Assembly: GCF_000423545.1 (NCBI RefSeq)
Contig: NZ_AUIE01000005.1
Span: 62,001 to 126,000, forward strand
Direction: 5' to 3'
Source of the DNA: Metapseudomonas resinovorans DSM 21078
GTDB taxonomy: Bacteria > Pseudomonadota > Gammaproteobacteria > Pseudomonadales > Pseudomonadaceae
DNA length: 64,000 nt
A program made the translations under genes and the position numbers. This document shows positions 17,900 through 26,849 of this stretch, piece after piece. The notes under the pieces were generated by a model. It was not told where the DNA came from. It did not search any database and worked only from the letters and a program-made list of their open reading frames with translations. Position 1 is the first letter of the stretch; each line of letters opens with the position of its first letter.

Positions 17900-18199
17900 G
17901 TGAAGAAGACTCGGTTTTTCGCTGTACTGGCCTTGCAGGCCTGCGCAGTCGCGGCAGTGGCGGGGGAGTGGCCGCAGGGTGGCGGGGAGAAGTTCACCCA
18001 GGAGTGCGTTATCAGCGCGGCGCGGCAGGTTCCGCCGGACAAGGCCGCCGCCTACTGCAAGTGCTCCAACGGCATGATGCAGGAGGCGTTCACCTCCCAG
18101 CAGTTGGTGGGGGTCACCGAAGGTCGTAAACCTACCGATGAAGAGCTGACGGTCCTGACCGATATCTCGCGTTCCTGCGCTCGCGAAACCTTGCAGTGA
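17900..18199 (+). CDS. Small secreted cysteine-containing protein
   Basis: 99 residues from GTG at 17900, with AGGAG 7 nt upstream. An N-terminal signal peptide (KKTRFFAVLALQACAVAAVAG, cleavage near residue 23) is followed by a mature part with four cysteines (CVIS, YCKCSNG, SCARE). These could form two disulfides in the periplasm. Upstream in-frame codons lack a ribosome-binding site. I do not recognise a named family. Confidence 0.65.
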   Translation: MKKTRFFAVLALQACAVAAVAGEWPQGGGEKFTQECVISAARQVPPDKAAAYCKCSNGMMQEAFTSQQLVGVTEGRKPTDEELTVLTDISRSCARETLQ

Positions 18200-18277
18200 G
18201 ACGGTAACAGGAGCGTCACATCCGCTCCCTAGAATGGGCACTGCGCCACGGACGGTGCCCATCTCCCCGCAATGCCC

Positions 18278-18556
18278 TCATTCCCTGAAGAACACCTGCA
18301 CCAGGTGATAGCCGAACTGGCTTTTCACCGGGCCGTGGATCACCCGCACGGGTTTCTTGAAAATCACCTGATCGATCACCCGCACCATCTGGCCGGGGCG
18401 GACTTCGCCCAGGTCGCCGCCGCGCTTGGCGGACGGGCAAATGGAATGCTTCTTGGCCAGGGTCGCGAAGTCTTCGCCTTTATCCAGGCGCTTCTTCAGT
18501 TGCTCGGCTTCCGCCTCGGTCTTGACCAGAATATGGCGGGCAAGGGCCTTGGCCAT
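18278..18556 (-). CDS. ppiC: Parvulin-type peptidyl-prolyl cis-trans isomerase
   Basis: 92 residues, the single-domain PpiC size. Parvulin signatures include ARHILVKTEAEAEQL, FATLAKKHSICPSAKRGGDLG and VKSQFGYHLVQV. There is no signal peptide, so it is cytosolic. The start ATG at 18556 has AAGAGGA about 6 nt upstream; the frame extends upstream without similarity. It is divergent from the pilus ATPase gene. Confidence 0.93.
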   Translation of the reverse strand: MAKALARHILVKTEAEAEQLKKRLDKGEDFATLAKKHSICPSAKRGGDLGEVRPGQMVRVIDQVIFKKPVRVIHGPVKSQFGYHLVQVFFRE

Positions 18557-18674
18557 GGGATTTCCTCTTGGAGTGTGGAGCGGTTCATTGTGCCAGCACG
18601 GGCCGCCGCCATACAGTTGCTGACCTGTGATCCGCCACGCGGATGCCTTCACACCTGACCGGACGCGCACACCC

Positions 18675-19880
18675 ATGGACCTCTCATCGATGCTGAAAAT
18701 CCTGGCCAGCCAGGATGGTTCCGACCTCTACCTGTCCACGGGCGCGCCGCCCTGTGCCAAGTTCAACGGCCTGCTCCGACCGCTCAGCAATGAGCCGCTG
18801 AAAGCCGGCGACGTGGCGAAGATTGCCGAATCCATCATGGATCCCGAGCAGCGCGCCGAGTTCGACCGCGAGCTGGAAATGAACCTGGCCATCTCGCTGC
18901 CGAACATTGGCCGTTTCCGTATCAACATCTTCCGCCAGCGCAACGAAGTCTCCATCGTTGCGCGGAACATCAAGCTGGACATCCCGCGTTTCGAAGACCT
19001 CAAGCTGCCCGAAGTGCTGTTGAAAATGGTGATGGAAAAGCGCGGCCTGGTGCTCTTCGTCGGCGGTACGGGGTCCGGCAAGTCCACCTCCCTGGCGGCC
19101 TTGATCGACTACCGCAATCGCAACACCGGCGGCCACATCATCACCATCGAAGACCCGGTGGAGTACGTGCACCGGCACAAGAAGTCGATCATCAACCAGC
19201 GCGAGGTGGGCGTGGACACCCGCAGTTTCCACGCCGCGCTGAAGAACACCCTGCGCCAGGCGCCGGACGTGATCCTGATCGGCGAGATCCGCGACCGCGA
19301 GACCATGGAGCACGCCTTGGCCTTCGCCGACACCGGTCACCTGGCCATTTCCACCCTGCACGCCAACAACGCCAACCAGGCGCTGGACCGCATCATCAAC
19401 TTCTTCCCCGAAGAGCGCCGTCCGCAGCTGCTCAACGACCTGGGCAACAACCTCAAGGCGTTCGTCTCCCAGCGCCTGGTGCGCACCCAGGACGGCAAGC
19501 GCCGGGCGGCAGTGGAAGTGCTGCTGGGCACCTCGACCATCAGCGACCTGATCAAGCGCGGTGAATTCCACTCCATCAAGGAGATCATGGAAAAGTCCCG
19601 CGGCCTGGGCATGCAGACCTTCGACCAGGCGCTGTTCGACCTGGTGGTGGAGGGCGCCATTCCCGAAGACGAAGCGATCAAGAACGCCGACTCGGCCAAC
19701 AACCTGCGCCTGAAACTCAAGTTGTACCGCGACGGCCCGGCAGCAGCGCCGGCACCGGCAGCGGCCGCCCCTGCACCTGCCGCTGCGCCGGCCCGCACCG
19801 AGGATGCCGCCAGCTGGGGCCTGGAGCTGAAGCTGGAAGAGCTGGAAGAGGACGGGCCGGAGGAGCCGGGGCCTCGCTAA
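18675..19880 (+). CDS. PilT/PilU-family type IVa pilus ATPase
   Basis: 401 residues. A PilT-type N-terminal domain (DLSSMLKILASQDGSDLYL) precedes the secretion ATPase core: Walker A GGTGSGKST, Asp box TIEDPVEYVHRHK, Walker B DVILIGEIRDRETM and His box GHLAISTLHANNA. The last 45 residues are an Ala/Pro-rich linker and acidic tail (ELEEDGPEEPG), longer than in typical PilU. It resembles PilU more than PilT. No pil genes are adjacent, so it is an orphan that would power or assist pilus retraction at the inner membrane. Confidence 0.88.
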   Translation: MDLSSMLKILASQDGSDLYLSTGAPPCAKFNGLLRPLSNEPLKAGDVAKIAESIMDPEQRAEFDRELEMNLAISLPNIGRFRINIFRQRNEVSIVARNIKLDIPRFEDLKLPEVLLKMVMEKRGLVLFVGGTGSGKSTSLAALIDYRNRNTGGHIITIEDPVEYVHRHKKSIINQREVGVDTRSFHAALKNTLRQAPDVILIGEIRDRETMEHALAFADTGHLAISTLHANNANQALDRIINFFPEERRPQLLNDLGNNLKAFVSQRLVRTQDGKRRAAVEVLLGTSTISDLIKRGEFHSIKEIMEKSRGLGMQTFDQALFDLVVEGAIPEDEAIKNADSANNLRLKLKLYRDGPAAAPAPAAAAPAPAAAPARTEDAASWGLELKLEELEEDGPEEPGPR

Positions 19881-19889
19881 GCCTCTTCC

Positions 19890-19984
19890 TTGTAGGGGCG
19901 ATTTCAATCGCCAAGGGCAGCGGAGCTGCCCCTCGGGGCTTACCGGCCGAACCTTCGGTCCGGTTGGCGAATGAGTTCGCCCCG
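19890..19984. repeat. Dispersed palindromic repeat, family A
   Basis: Starts TGTAGGGGCGATTTCAATCG and ends GGCGAATGAGTTCGCCCC, with an internal CCGAACCTTCGGTCCGG hairpin. It lies 10 bases after the pilus ATPase stop, where it may act as a transcript 3' end. Confidence 0.75.
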
Positions 19985-20083
19985 ACACGCCTGTATGGCC
20001 AAATTTAATTTTGTCTGTACATAGCGACCGCTCCCCGGCCCGCATAGATTCGCTGCATGCCCCAACCGATCCGGGAGGTCGTG

Positions 20084-20680
20084 ATGCGTATCGCTGTACT
20101 GACGTTCGAAGGCTTCAACGAGCTGGACTCCTTCGTGGCCTCCGGCCTGCTCAACCGCATGCGCGGGGAGGGTTGGAAGGCGGAGATCACTGCACCCAGC
20201 GAATGGGTGACATCGATGAACGGCGTGCGGGTGCAGGCCCAGCAGCCCCTGGAGGCGGCCAACACGGCGGACGTCGTGCTGTTCGGCAGCGGCATCCAGA
20301 CGCGTGAAATCGCCAAGGACCGCAGCATCCTCGATCGCCTGCGCCTGGACCCGCAGCGCCAACTGATCGGCTCGCAATGCTCCGGCGCCCTGCTGATGGC
20401 CAGGCTTGGCCTGCTCGGTAACCTGCCGGCCTGCACCGACCTCACCACCAAACCCTGGGTGATCGAGGCTGGCGTCCAGGTGCTCGATCAACCGTTCTTC
20501 GCCAATGGCAACCTGGCCACCGCCGGCGGCTGCCTGTCCGCGCCGTACCTGGCGGCCTGGGTGATCGCCAAATTGGCCGGCGAGGATGCCTGCGCCACGG
20601 CACTGCACTACGTGGCGCCGGTGGGGGAGAAGGAGGCGTACATGGAACGGGCCCTGGGTGTGATCAGGCCCTACCTCTAG
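20084..20680 (+). CDS. DJ-1/PfpI family protein
   Basis: 198 residues of the class I glutamine amidotransferase-like DJ-1/PfpI superfamily. The nucleophile elbow is IGSQCSGALLM with the conserved cysteine, the N-terminus is RIAVLTFEGFNELD and the C-terminal part has NLATAGGCLSA. I start at ATG 20084, just after GGGAGG. No DNA-binding domain is present, so it is a stand-alone enzyme or chaperone-like member such as an isonitrile hydratase or glyoxalase relative. Monocistronic between two repeats. Confidence 0.8.
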   Translation: MRIAVLTFEGFNELDSFVASGLLNRMRGEGWKAEITAPSEWVTSMNGVRVQAQQPLEAANTADVVLFGSGIQTREIAKDRSILDRLRLDPQRQLIGSQCSGALLMARLGLLGNLPACTDLTTKPWVIEAGVQVLDQPFFANGNLATAGGCLSAPYLAAWVIAKLAGEDACATALHYVAPVGEKEAYMERALGVIRPYL

Positions 20681-20690
20681 GCAGGATTCC

Positions 20691-20785
20691 TGTGGGGGCG
20701 AATTCATTCGCCAAGGGCGGCGAAGCCGCCCCGCAGGGGTTCAGGCCGAACCTTCGGTTCGGTTGGCAAATGAATTCGCCTCTAA
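20691..20785. repeat. Dispersed palindromic repeat, family A, overlapping a coding end
   Basis: Begins TGTGGGGGCGAATTCATTCG and ends in GCAAATGAATTCGCC, with internal GGCGGCGAAGCCGCC and CCGAACCTTCGGTTCGG hairpins. Its right half is translated as the C-terminus of acetoacetyl-CoA synthetase. Confidence 0.8.
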
Positions 20786-22732
20786 AAGTTCCGGCAGGTC
20801 CCGGAACAGTTCCAGCGCCTGCGGATTGGCCAGGGCGTCGGTGTTCTTCACCGGCCGGCCGTGCACCACGTTGCGTACCGCCAGTTCGACGATCTTGCCG
20901 CTCAGGGTGCGGGGAATGTCGGCTACGGCGATGATCTTCGCCGGCACGTGGCGTGGCGTGGTGTTGGCGCGGATCACCTGGCGGATACGCTCGCGCAGGG
21001 CGTCGTCCAGCACCACGCCGTCACGCAAGCGAACGAACAGCACCACCCGCACATCGCCTTGCCAGTCCTGGCCGATGGCGATGGACTCCAGCACCTCTTC
21101 CACCTTTTCCACCTGGCGATAGATTTCGGCGGTGCCGATGCGCACGCCGCCGGGGTTGAGCACCGCGTCGGAGCGGCCGTGGATCACCAGGCCGCCGTGC
21201 GGGGTTTCCTCGGCGTAGTCGCCATGGGCCCAGACGCCGGGGAAGGTGTCGAAGTAGGCCGCCTTGAACTTCGCCCCGTCCGGATCGTTCCAGAAGCCCA
21301 CCGGCATCGACGGGAAGTGCCGGGCGCACACCAGCTCACCCTTCTCGCCGAACACCCGCTTGCCGTCCTCGTTCCACACCTGCACGTCCATGCCCAGGCC
21401 CTTGCACTGCAGCTCGCCGCGCCAGACGGGCAGCACCGGATTGCCCAGGGCGAAGCAGGACACGATGTCCGTGCCGCCGGATATCGAGGACAGGCACAGC
21501 TCGCCCTTGATGTCGCGGTACACGTACTCGAAGCTCTCGTGGGACAGCGGTGAGCCGGTGGAAAGCAGCGCCTTCAAGCGTTCCAGGCGATGGCTCTGAC
21601 GCGGCCTGGCGCCGGCCTTCTCCAGGGCGGCGAGGTACTTGGCGCTGGTGCCGAAGATGCTGATGCCCTCGGCATCGATCAGGTCCATCAGGCGCTCGGG
21701 GCCGGGGTGGAAGGGCGAGCCGTCGTAGAGCACCAGCGTGGCGCCGAGGGCGAGTCCGGAAACCAGCCAGTTCCACATCATCCAGCCGCATGTAGTGAAG
21801 TAGAACAGGGTGTCCGAGGCCGACAGGTCGCAATGCAGGCCGTGTTCCTTGACGTGCTGCAGCAAGGTGCCGCCCACCCCGTGGATGATGCATTTGGGCA
21901 CGCCGGTGGTGCCGCTGGAGTAGAGGATGTACAGCGGGTGGTCGAAGGGCACCGGGACGAACACCGGCTCGCCGCCGGGCGGGTAGACGTCGTTCCACAA
22001 GGCCACCCGGGCACGGGTGGTGAAGTCCTCCGGCCGCGCTTCGGCCTGGGAGTAGGGCACCACCAGCAACTGTTCCAGCCAGGGCATGCGCTCGAGGATT
22101 TCATTGAGCTTGGCCGTCAGATCCAGATTCTTGCCGGCGTAGCGGTAGCCGGCAGCGGCGATCAGCACCTTGGGCTCGATCTGGCCGAAACGGTCGATCA
22201 CGCCCTGGGTGCCGAAGTCCGGCGAGCAGGATGACCAGGTGGCGCCCAGGCTGGTGGCGGCGAGCATGCCGACGACGGTCTGCCAGGTGTTGGGCATGAA
22301 GGCCGCCACCCGGTCGCCGGCTCTTACGCCCATGGCTTTCAGGCTCTGTTGCAGGCCGGCGACATGGGCGGCCAGTTCGGCGTAGGTCAGCTGTACGCGG
22401 CTGCCGTCTTCGCCGATGGCCACCAGGGCAGGATGTCCGTCGCGACGGCGCAGCAGGTGTTCGGCGAAATTCAGCGTGGCGCCGGGGAACCAGCGGGCAT
22501 TGGGCATCGCGCCGCCTTCCTCCAGAACGGCGCTGGGCTGCGTGCTGAAGCGGATGTCGAAGAACTCGACGATCGCCTGCCAGAAGGCCTCGCGGCGATC
22601 CAGGCTCCAGGCATGCAGGGCAGGGTAGTCGGGCAGGTCCAGCCCCTGTTGCCGGCTGACCTGGCGGCGGAAGGCATCCATGCGGGTGGCGGCGATCCGC
22701 ACTGGGCTGGGGGTCCACAGTGGCTGGTCCAT
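20741..22732 (-). CDS. Acetoacetyl-CoA synthetase (acetoacetate-CoA ligase)
   Basis: 663 residues of the ANL adenylate-forming superfamily. The ATP loop is [15 protein letters not shown], followed by [24 protein letters not shown] and the C-terminal [16 protein letters not shown] with the catalytic lysine. Length and the N-terminal ACAS_N-like part fit acetoacetyl-CoA synthetase rather than acetyl-CoA synthetase. It makes acetoacetyl-CoA from acetoacetate, ATP and CoA in the cytosol. The start is ATG 22732 after GAGGA. The last dozen residues ([13 protein letters not shown]) are read from a dispersed repeat. It lies head-to-tail behind the LysR gene and beside a CoA-transferase operon for the same substrate. 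Confidence 0.9.
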   Translation of the reverse strand: MDQPLWTPSPVRIAATRMDAFRRQVSRQQGLDLPDYPALHAWSLDRREAFWQAIVEFFDIRFSTQPSAVLEEGGAMPNARWFPGATLNFAEHLLRRRDGHPALVAIGEDGSRVQLTYAELAAHVAGLQQSLKAMGVRAGDRVAAFMPNTWQTVVGMLAATSLGATWSSCSPDFGTQGVIDRFGQIEPKVLIAAAGYRYAGKNLDLTAKLNEILERMPWLEQLLVVPYSQAEARPEDFTTRARVALWNDVYPPGGEPVFVPVPFDHPLYILYSSGTTGVPKCIIHGVGGTLLQHVKEHGLHCDLSASDTLFYFTTCGWMMWNWLVSGLALGATLVLYDGSPFHPGPERLMDLIDAEGISIFGTSAKYLAALEKAGARPRQSHRLERLKALLSTGSPLSHESFEYVYRDIKGELCLSSISGGTDIVSCFALGNPVLPVWRGELQCKGLGMDVQVWNEDGKRVFGEKGELVCARHFPSMPVGFWNDPDGAKFKAAYFDTFPGVWAHGDYAEETPHGGLVIHGRSDAVLNPGGVRIGTAEIYRQVEKVEEVLESIAIGQDWQGDVRVVLFVRLRDGVVLDDALRERIRQVIRANTTPRHVPAKIIAVADIPRTLSGKIVELAVRNVVHGRPVKNTDALANPQALELFRDLPELLEANSFANRTEGSA

Positions 22733-22792
22733 CTGCGCATCCTCATCTTGCGAGTCTTGAGTCGTCCGACTGCTATCAGCATAGGCCCTGGC

Positions 22793-23701
22793 TCAAGGCC
22801 GGGGCAGGTCGAGGCGGTTCCAGTCGGGGGTGTGCAGGAGCACATCGCTGAGTGCCTGGGCGGCGGTGGAAAGCGTGTGCTCGGCCAACCGCAGCAGGCC
22901 CACGCGGCGCTCCACCTGGGGGCTGTGCAGGGCGATGCAGTGGGCACCCAGCTCTTCCATCTGCTGGATGCACAGGCTGGGCACGGCGCTGACGCCCAAC
23001 CCCTGGGCCACCATCCGGCCCACGGTCACCAGTTGGTGGCTCTCGAAGGCGACCGGCAGGCGGCCGTGCTGCGGGGCAAGTACCTCTTCCAGCATCAGCC
23101 GCACTGCGGATGGGCGTTGCAGGGTGATGAAGTTGCCCTGCAGCAGCTCTGCCCAGCCCACCTCGGCGCGCTGGGCCAGTTCGCAATCGGCGGGCACCAC
23201 GGCGACGAAGCGGTCGGTGTAGAAGGGCGTGAAGTCGAGCCCGTCGAGGGATTCGGGCTCGAAGGCGATGCCCAGTTCCACCCGGCGGTTGCGCACCATC
23301 TCCAGCACCTGCTCGTTGATCACGTCATGCACCGCCACGTTGACCTTCGGGTGTTGGTCGCGGAAGGCCTTGAGCGCGGCCGGCAGCAGGTTGCCGGCGA
23401 AGGAGGGCATGGCGGCGATGGAGACCTTGCCCAACTGCAAGGTGAAGTGCTGGCGCAGCAACTCCTCGGCATTGTCCCAGTCCGCCAGCAGGCGTCGGGC
23501 GATGGGCAAAAGGGTTTCCCCTTCGGGCGTCAGGGCGACGCTGCGTGTCGTGCGCACCAGCAACTGGCCGCCGAGGGAGTCTTCCAGGTTCTTGATCGAC
23601 AGGCTCAGCGCCGGTTGGGACAGGTGCAGCCGTTCGCAGGCCTGGGCGAAGCTCAGGCTCTGGGCTACAGCGAGGAAGGCGCGCAACTGCTTGATGGTCA
23701 T
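22793..23701 (-). CDS. LysR-family transcriptional regulator
   Basis: 302 residues. The N-terminal winged helix-turn-helix is TIKQLRAFLAVAQSLSFAQACERLHLSQPALSLSIKNLE (positions 2-40) and the effector domain runs from about 90 to 295. It is divergent from the CoA-transferase operon and upstream of acetoacetyl-CoA synthetase, so it probably controls both; the inducer would be acetoacetate or a CoA derivative. I start at 23701 where the family motif begins; the Shine-Dalgarno is poor and an upstream Met at 23746 is possible. Confidence 0.9.
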   Translation of the reverse strand: MTIKQLRAFLAVAQSLSFAQACERLHLSQPALSLSIKNLEDSLGGQLLVRTTRSVALTPEGETLLPIARRLLADWDNAEELLRQHFTLQLGKVSIAAMPSFAGNLLPAALKAFRDQHPKVNVAVHDVINEQVLEMVRNRRVELGIAFEPESLDGLDFTPFYTDRFVAVVPADCELAQRAEVGWAELLQGNFITLQRPSAVRLMLEEVLAPQHGRLPVAFESHQLVTVGRMVAQGLGVSAVPSLCIQQMEELGAHCIALHSPQVERRVGLLRLAEHTLSTAAQALSDVLLHTPDWNRLDLPRP

Positions 23702-23721
23702 TGATTTGGTTTGCTTATGAA

Positions 23722-23737
23722 TTGTTAGGAAAAACAA
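23722..23737. promoter_or_regulatory. Candidate LysR operator between divergent genes
   Basis: TTGTT (23722-23726) and AACAA (23733-23737) form an inverted repeat with a 6-bp spacer, in the A/T-rich stretch just upstream of the LysR start and about 85 bases before the CoA-transferase gene. A second AACAA follows. The location suits an autoregulated LysR promoter; the match to T-N11-A is generic. Confidence 0.35.
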
Positions 23738-23820
23738 ACTTAACAAATCAGTCTGTGCGGGAGAAGCTCTGACCCACTCACCGGCGGCACTGCGCCGCGA
23801 CCAATAAAGACAAGAGGCAC

Positions 23821-24525
23821 ATGAGCATGAGTGGACTCGACAAGCGAGTAAGCAGCTACGAGGAAGCCCTGGACGGGCTGACAGACAACATGACCGTCCT
23901 GGCCGGTGGTTTCGGCCTTTGTGGCATCCCCGAGAACCTGATCGCCGAGATCCGCCGCCGTGGCGTCACGGGCCTCACCGTGGTTTCCAACAACTGTGGC
24001 GTCGATGGTTTCGGCCTCGGCGTGCTGCTGGAAGACCGCCAGATCCGCAAGATGGTTGCCTCCTACGTGGGTGAGAACGCCCTGTTCGAGAAGCAACTGC
24101 TGAGCGGCGAGCTGGAAGTCGAACTCACCCCGCAAGGCACCCTGGCCGAGAAACTGCGCGCAGGTGGTGCCGGCATCCCGGCCTTCTTCACCGCCACCGG
24201 CTACGGCACCCCGGTTGCCGAAGGCAAGGAAGTGCGCGAGTTCAACGGCCGTCCTCACATCCTCGAACCTTCCATTACCGGTGACTTCGCCATCGTCAAG
24301 GGCTGGAAGGCCGACTACTACGGCAACGTGATCTACCGCCACACCGCGCAGAACTTCAACCCGGTGGTGGCCACTGCCGGCCGCATCACCGTGGTCGAAG
24401 TCGAAGAGATCGTCGCGCCGGGCGAACTGGACCCGACCCAGATCCACACCCCGGGCATCTACGTTGATCGTGTGATTCTTGGCAGCTTCGAGAAGCGCAT
24501 CGAAAAGCGCACCGTTCGCTCCTGA
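23821..24525 (+). CDS. 3-oxoacid/acetoacetate CoA-transferase, subunit A
   Basis: 234 residues of the family I CoA-transferase alpha subunit (ScoA/AtoD). The glycine-rich [15 protein letters not shown] near the N-terminus and [15 protein letters not shown] are characteristic. With subunit B it moves CoA from succinyl- or acetyl-CoA to acetoacetate. ATG at 23821 follows AGAGG; an alternative ATG lies two codons on. First gene of an operon with subunit B, thiolase and AtoE. Confidence 0.92.
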   Translation: MSMSGLDKRVSSYEEALDGLTDNMTVLAGGFGLCGIPENLIAEIRRRGVTGLTVVSNNCGVDGFGLGVLLEDRQIRKMVASYVGENALFEKQLLSGELEVELTPQGTLAEKLRAGGAGIPAFFTATGYGTPVAEGKEVREFNGRPHILEPSITGDFAIVKGWKADYYGNVIYRHTAQNFNPVVATAGRITVVEVEEIVAPGELDPTQIHTPGIYVDRVILGSFEKRIEKRTVRS

Positions 24526-24555
24526 CCACGACAAGAAGAATTCGAGGAAACCGAC

Positions 24556-25212
24556 ATGGCACTGACCCGCGAACAAATGGCCCAGCGTGTGGCCCGCGAA
24601 CTGAAAGATGGCTACTACGTCAACCTGGGCATCGGCATCCCGACCCTGGTGGCCAACTACGTACCCGAAGGCATGGAAGTGATGCTGCAGTCCGAGAACG
24701 GCCTGCTGGGCATGGGCGCCTTCCCCACTGAAAATGAAGTCGATGCCGACATGATCAACGCCGGCAAGCAGACCGTCACCGCGGTCAAGGGCGCGTCCAT
24801 TTTCTCCTCGGCCGAGTCGTTCGCGATGATCCGCGGCGGCCACGTCGACTTGACCGTGCTCGGCGCCTTCGAGGTGGACGTCCACGGCAACATCGCGTCC
24901 TGGATGATCCCCGGCAAGCTGGTCAAGGGCATGGGTGGCGCCATGGACCTGGTCGCCGGTGCCGACAACATCATCGTCACCATGACCCACGCCTCCAAGG
25001 ACGGTGAGTCCAAGCTGTTGGAACGCTGTGAGCTGCCGCTGACCGGCGCCGGCTGCATCCGCAAGGTGCTGACCGACCTGGCCTACCTGGAGATCGAGAA
25101 CGGCGCCTTCATCCTGCGCGAAACCGCGCCGGGCGTGAGCATCGCCGAAATCGCCGAGAAAACCGCCGGCCGCCTGATCGTCCCCGACGACGTGGTTGAA
25201 ATGACCTTTTGA
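24556..25212 (+). CDS. 3-oxoacid/acetoacetate CoA-transferase, subunit B
   Basis: 218 residues, beta subunit type (ScoB/AtoA). The catalytic glutamate sits in the conserved LQSENGLLGMG, and LGIGIPTLVANYVP and MTHASKDGESKLLERC are family segments. It starts 30 bases after subunit A with GAGGAAACC before the ATG, so the two are co-transcribed. Confidence 0.93.
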   Translation: MALTREQMAQRVARELKDGYYVNLGIGIPTLVANYVPEGMEVMLQSENGLLGMGAFPTENEVDADMINAGKQTVTAVKGASIFSSAESFAMIRGGHVDLTVLGAFEVDVHGNIASWMIPGKLVKGMGGAMDLVAGADNIIVTMTHASKDGESKLLERCELPLTGAGCIRKVLTDLAYLEIENGAFILRETAPGVSIAEIAEKTAGRLIVPDDVVEMTF

Positions 25213-25277
25213 TTGCTCTACCGCTCTGGAGGAGGCCACCACGCATGGCGTCCTCCGGCGCGGTCTTTTCGTTTTGT

Positions 25278-25318
25278 AGTTCGTAGGATGGGTGGAGCGG
25301 AGCGATACCCATCAATCG
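25278..25318. repeat. Short palindromic repeat, family D (GTAGGATGGGT type)
   Basis: GTAGGATGGGTGGAGCGGAG followed by a complementary ATACCCATC forms an imperfect hairpin between subunit B and the thiolase gene. A related GTAGGGTGGAT copy is at 26563-26597. Confidence 0.5.
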
Positions 25319-25351
25319 AGAGCCGCCCCATGTGGTGCAGGAGTTCCAAAC

Positions 25352-26530
25352 ATGCAAGATGTCGTTATCGTCGCCGCCACCCGCACCGCCATCGGCAGCT
25401 TCCAGGGTGCCCTGGCGAACATTCCCGCCCCGGAACTGGGTGCCGCAGTGATCCGCCAGTTGCTGGCCCAGACCAGCCTCGACGGCGCTGAAGTGGATGA
25501 AGTCATCCTCGGCCAGGTGCTCACCGCAGGCTCCGGCCAGAACCCAGCCCGCCAGGCGGCGATCCTCGCCGGCCTGCCGCACGCGGTACCGGCCATGACC
25601 CTGAACAAGGTCTGCGGCTCCGGCCTCAAGGCCCTGCACCTGGCGGCCCAGGCCATTCGCTGCGGCGACGCCGAGGTGATCATCGCCGGCGGCCAGGAGA
25701 ACATGAGCCTGGCGCCGTACGTGATGCCGGGCGCCCGCACCGGCCTGCGCATGGGCCACGCCAAGCTGGTCGACACCATGATCCAGGACGGCCTGTGGGA
25801 TGCCTTCAACGACTACCACATGGGCATCACCGCCGAGAACCTGGTGGAGAAGTACGGCATCAGCCGTGAAGCCCAGGACGCCTTCGCCGCCGCCTCGCAG
25901 CAGAAGGCCGTGGCCGCCATCGAAGGCGGGCGTTTCGTGGATGAGATCACTCCGATCCTGATCCCGCAGCGCAAGGGCGACCCCGTTGCCTTCGCCACGG
26001 ACGAGCAGCCGCGCGCCGGCACCACCGCCGAAGCCCTGGCCAAGCTCAAGCCGGCCTTCAAGAAAGACGGCAGCGTCACCGCCGGCAACGCCTCCAGCCT
26101 CAATGACGGCGCCGCTGCCGTGCTGCTGATGAGCGCCACCAAGGCCAAGGCCCTCGGCCTGCCGGTACTGGCGCGCATCGCCAGCTACGCCAACGCCGGC
26201 GTCGACCCGGCGATCATGGGCATCGCCCCGGTCTCGGCGACCCGTCGCTGCCTGGAAAAGGCCGGCTGGAACCTGGCTGATCTCGACCTGATCGAAGCCA
26301 ACGAAGCCTTCGCCGCCCAGGCGCTGTCCGTCGGGCAGGAGCTGGGCTGGGACGCCACCAAGGTCAACGTCAACGGCGGCGCCATCGCCCTGGGCCACCC
26401 CATCGGCGCCTCCGGCTGCCGCGTGCTGGTGAGCCTGCTGCACGAAATGATCAAGCGCGATGCCAAGAAGGGCCTGGCGACCCTGTGCATCGGCGGCGGC
26501 CAAGGTGTAGCCCTGGCCATCGAACGCTAA
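25352..26530 (+). CDS. atoB: Acetyl-CoA acetyltransferase (thiolase)
   Basis: 392 residues, standard biosynthetic/degradative thiolase length. Active-site Cys in [11 protein letters not shown], His in [12 protein letters not shown] and second Cys in [11 protein letters not shown]. It cleaves acetoacetyl-CoA to two acetyl-CoA. The start at 25352 ([15 protein letters not shown]) matches the family N-terminus. It follows the CoA-transferase genes with a 139-base gap holding a small repeat. The symbol is by analogy with the ato operon. Confidence 0.92.
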   Translation: MQDVVIVAATRTAIGSFQGALANIPAPELGAAVIRQLLAQTSLDGAEVDEVILGQVLTAGSGQNPARQAAILAGLPHAVPAMTLNKVCGSGLKALHLAAQAIRCGDAEVIIAGGQENMSLAPYVMPGARTGLRMGHAKLVDTMIQDGLWDAFNDYHMGITAENLVEKYGISREAQDAFAAASQQKAVAAIEGGRFVDEITPILIPQRKGDPVAFATDEQPRAGTTAEALAKLKPAFKKDGSVTAGNASSLNDGAAAVLLMSATKAKALGLPVLARIASYANAGVDPAIMGIAPVSATRRCLEKAGWNLADLDLIEANEAFAAQALSVGQELGWDATKVNVNGGAIALGHPIGASGCRVLVSLLHEMIKRDAKKGLATLCIGGGQGVALAIER

Positions 26531-26849
26531 GCCGCAACACACCCGACCCGCATTGCGGGTCATGTAGGGTGGATCGATGAAGCGCGATCCACCCTACGAT
26601 TGCTTCACCCATAACTAGAAAGCTCCAACGGACCGGGCCCACCTGGTTCTCGCAAGGCCATCACGCACGAGCCCAAGGCCGAAAGGTCACGGGCACCCGA
26701 CCTCACCATGCCCCTGATGGGCGTGGCGTCGTCGTTTCAGACAGAAAGAGGGCAAAGACCCTCGGATTCGATCAAGACCACTGTCCCGGCGCCCGGCCGC
26801 CATTGCGGCTGGGCGATTGCCGATAAAAACAACACTCCCGAGGTACCCG
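26531..26849. other. Intergenic region with a small repeat, no gene
   Basis: About 320 bases between thiolase and AtoE. It holds the GTAGGGTGGAT palindrome at 26563-26597 and otherwise G/C-rich sequence. No terminator with a T-run is evident, so the AtoE gene may still be read from the upstream promoter. Confidence 0.45.
26563..26597. repeat. Short palindromic repeat, family D
   Basis: GTAGGGTGGATCG and CGATCCACCCTAC type arms form a hairpin of about 13 bp with an AAGCG-type loop, 35 bases after the thiolase stop. Confidence 0.7.

Noticed and set aside
18684-20045. 453-codon minus-strand frame
   Set aside because: Antisense to the PilT/PilU-type ATPase, which has all Walker and His-box motifs.
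23740-25242. 500-codon minus-strand frame
   Set aside because: Antisense to both CoA-transferase subunits, whose catalytic motifs are intact.
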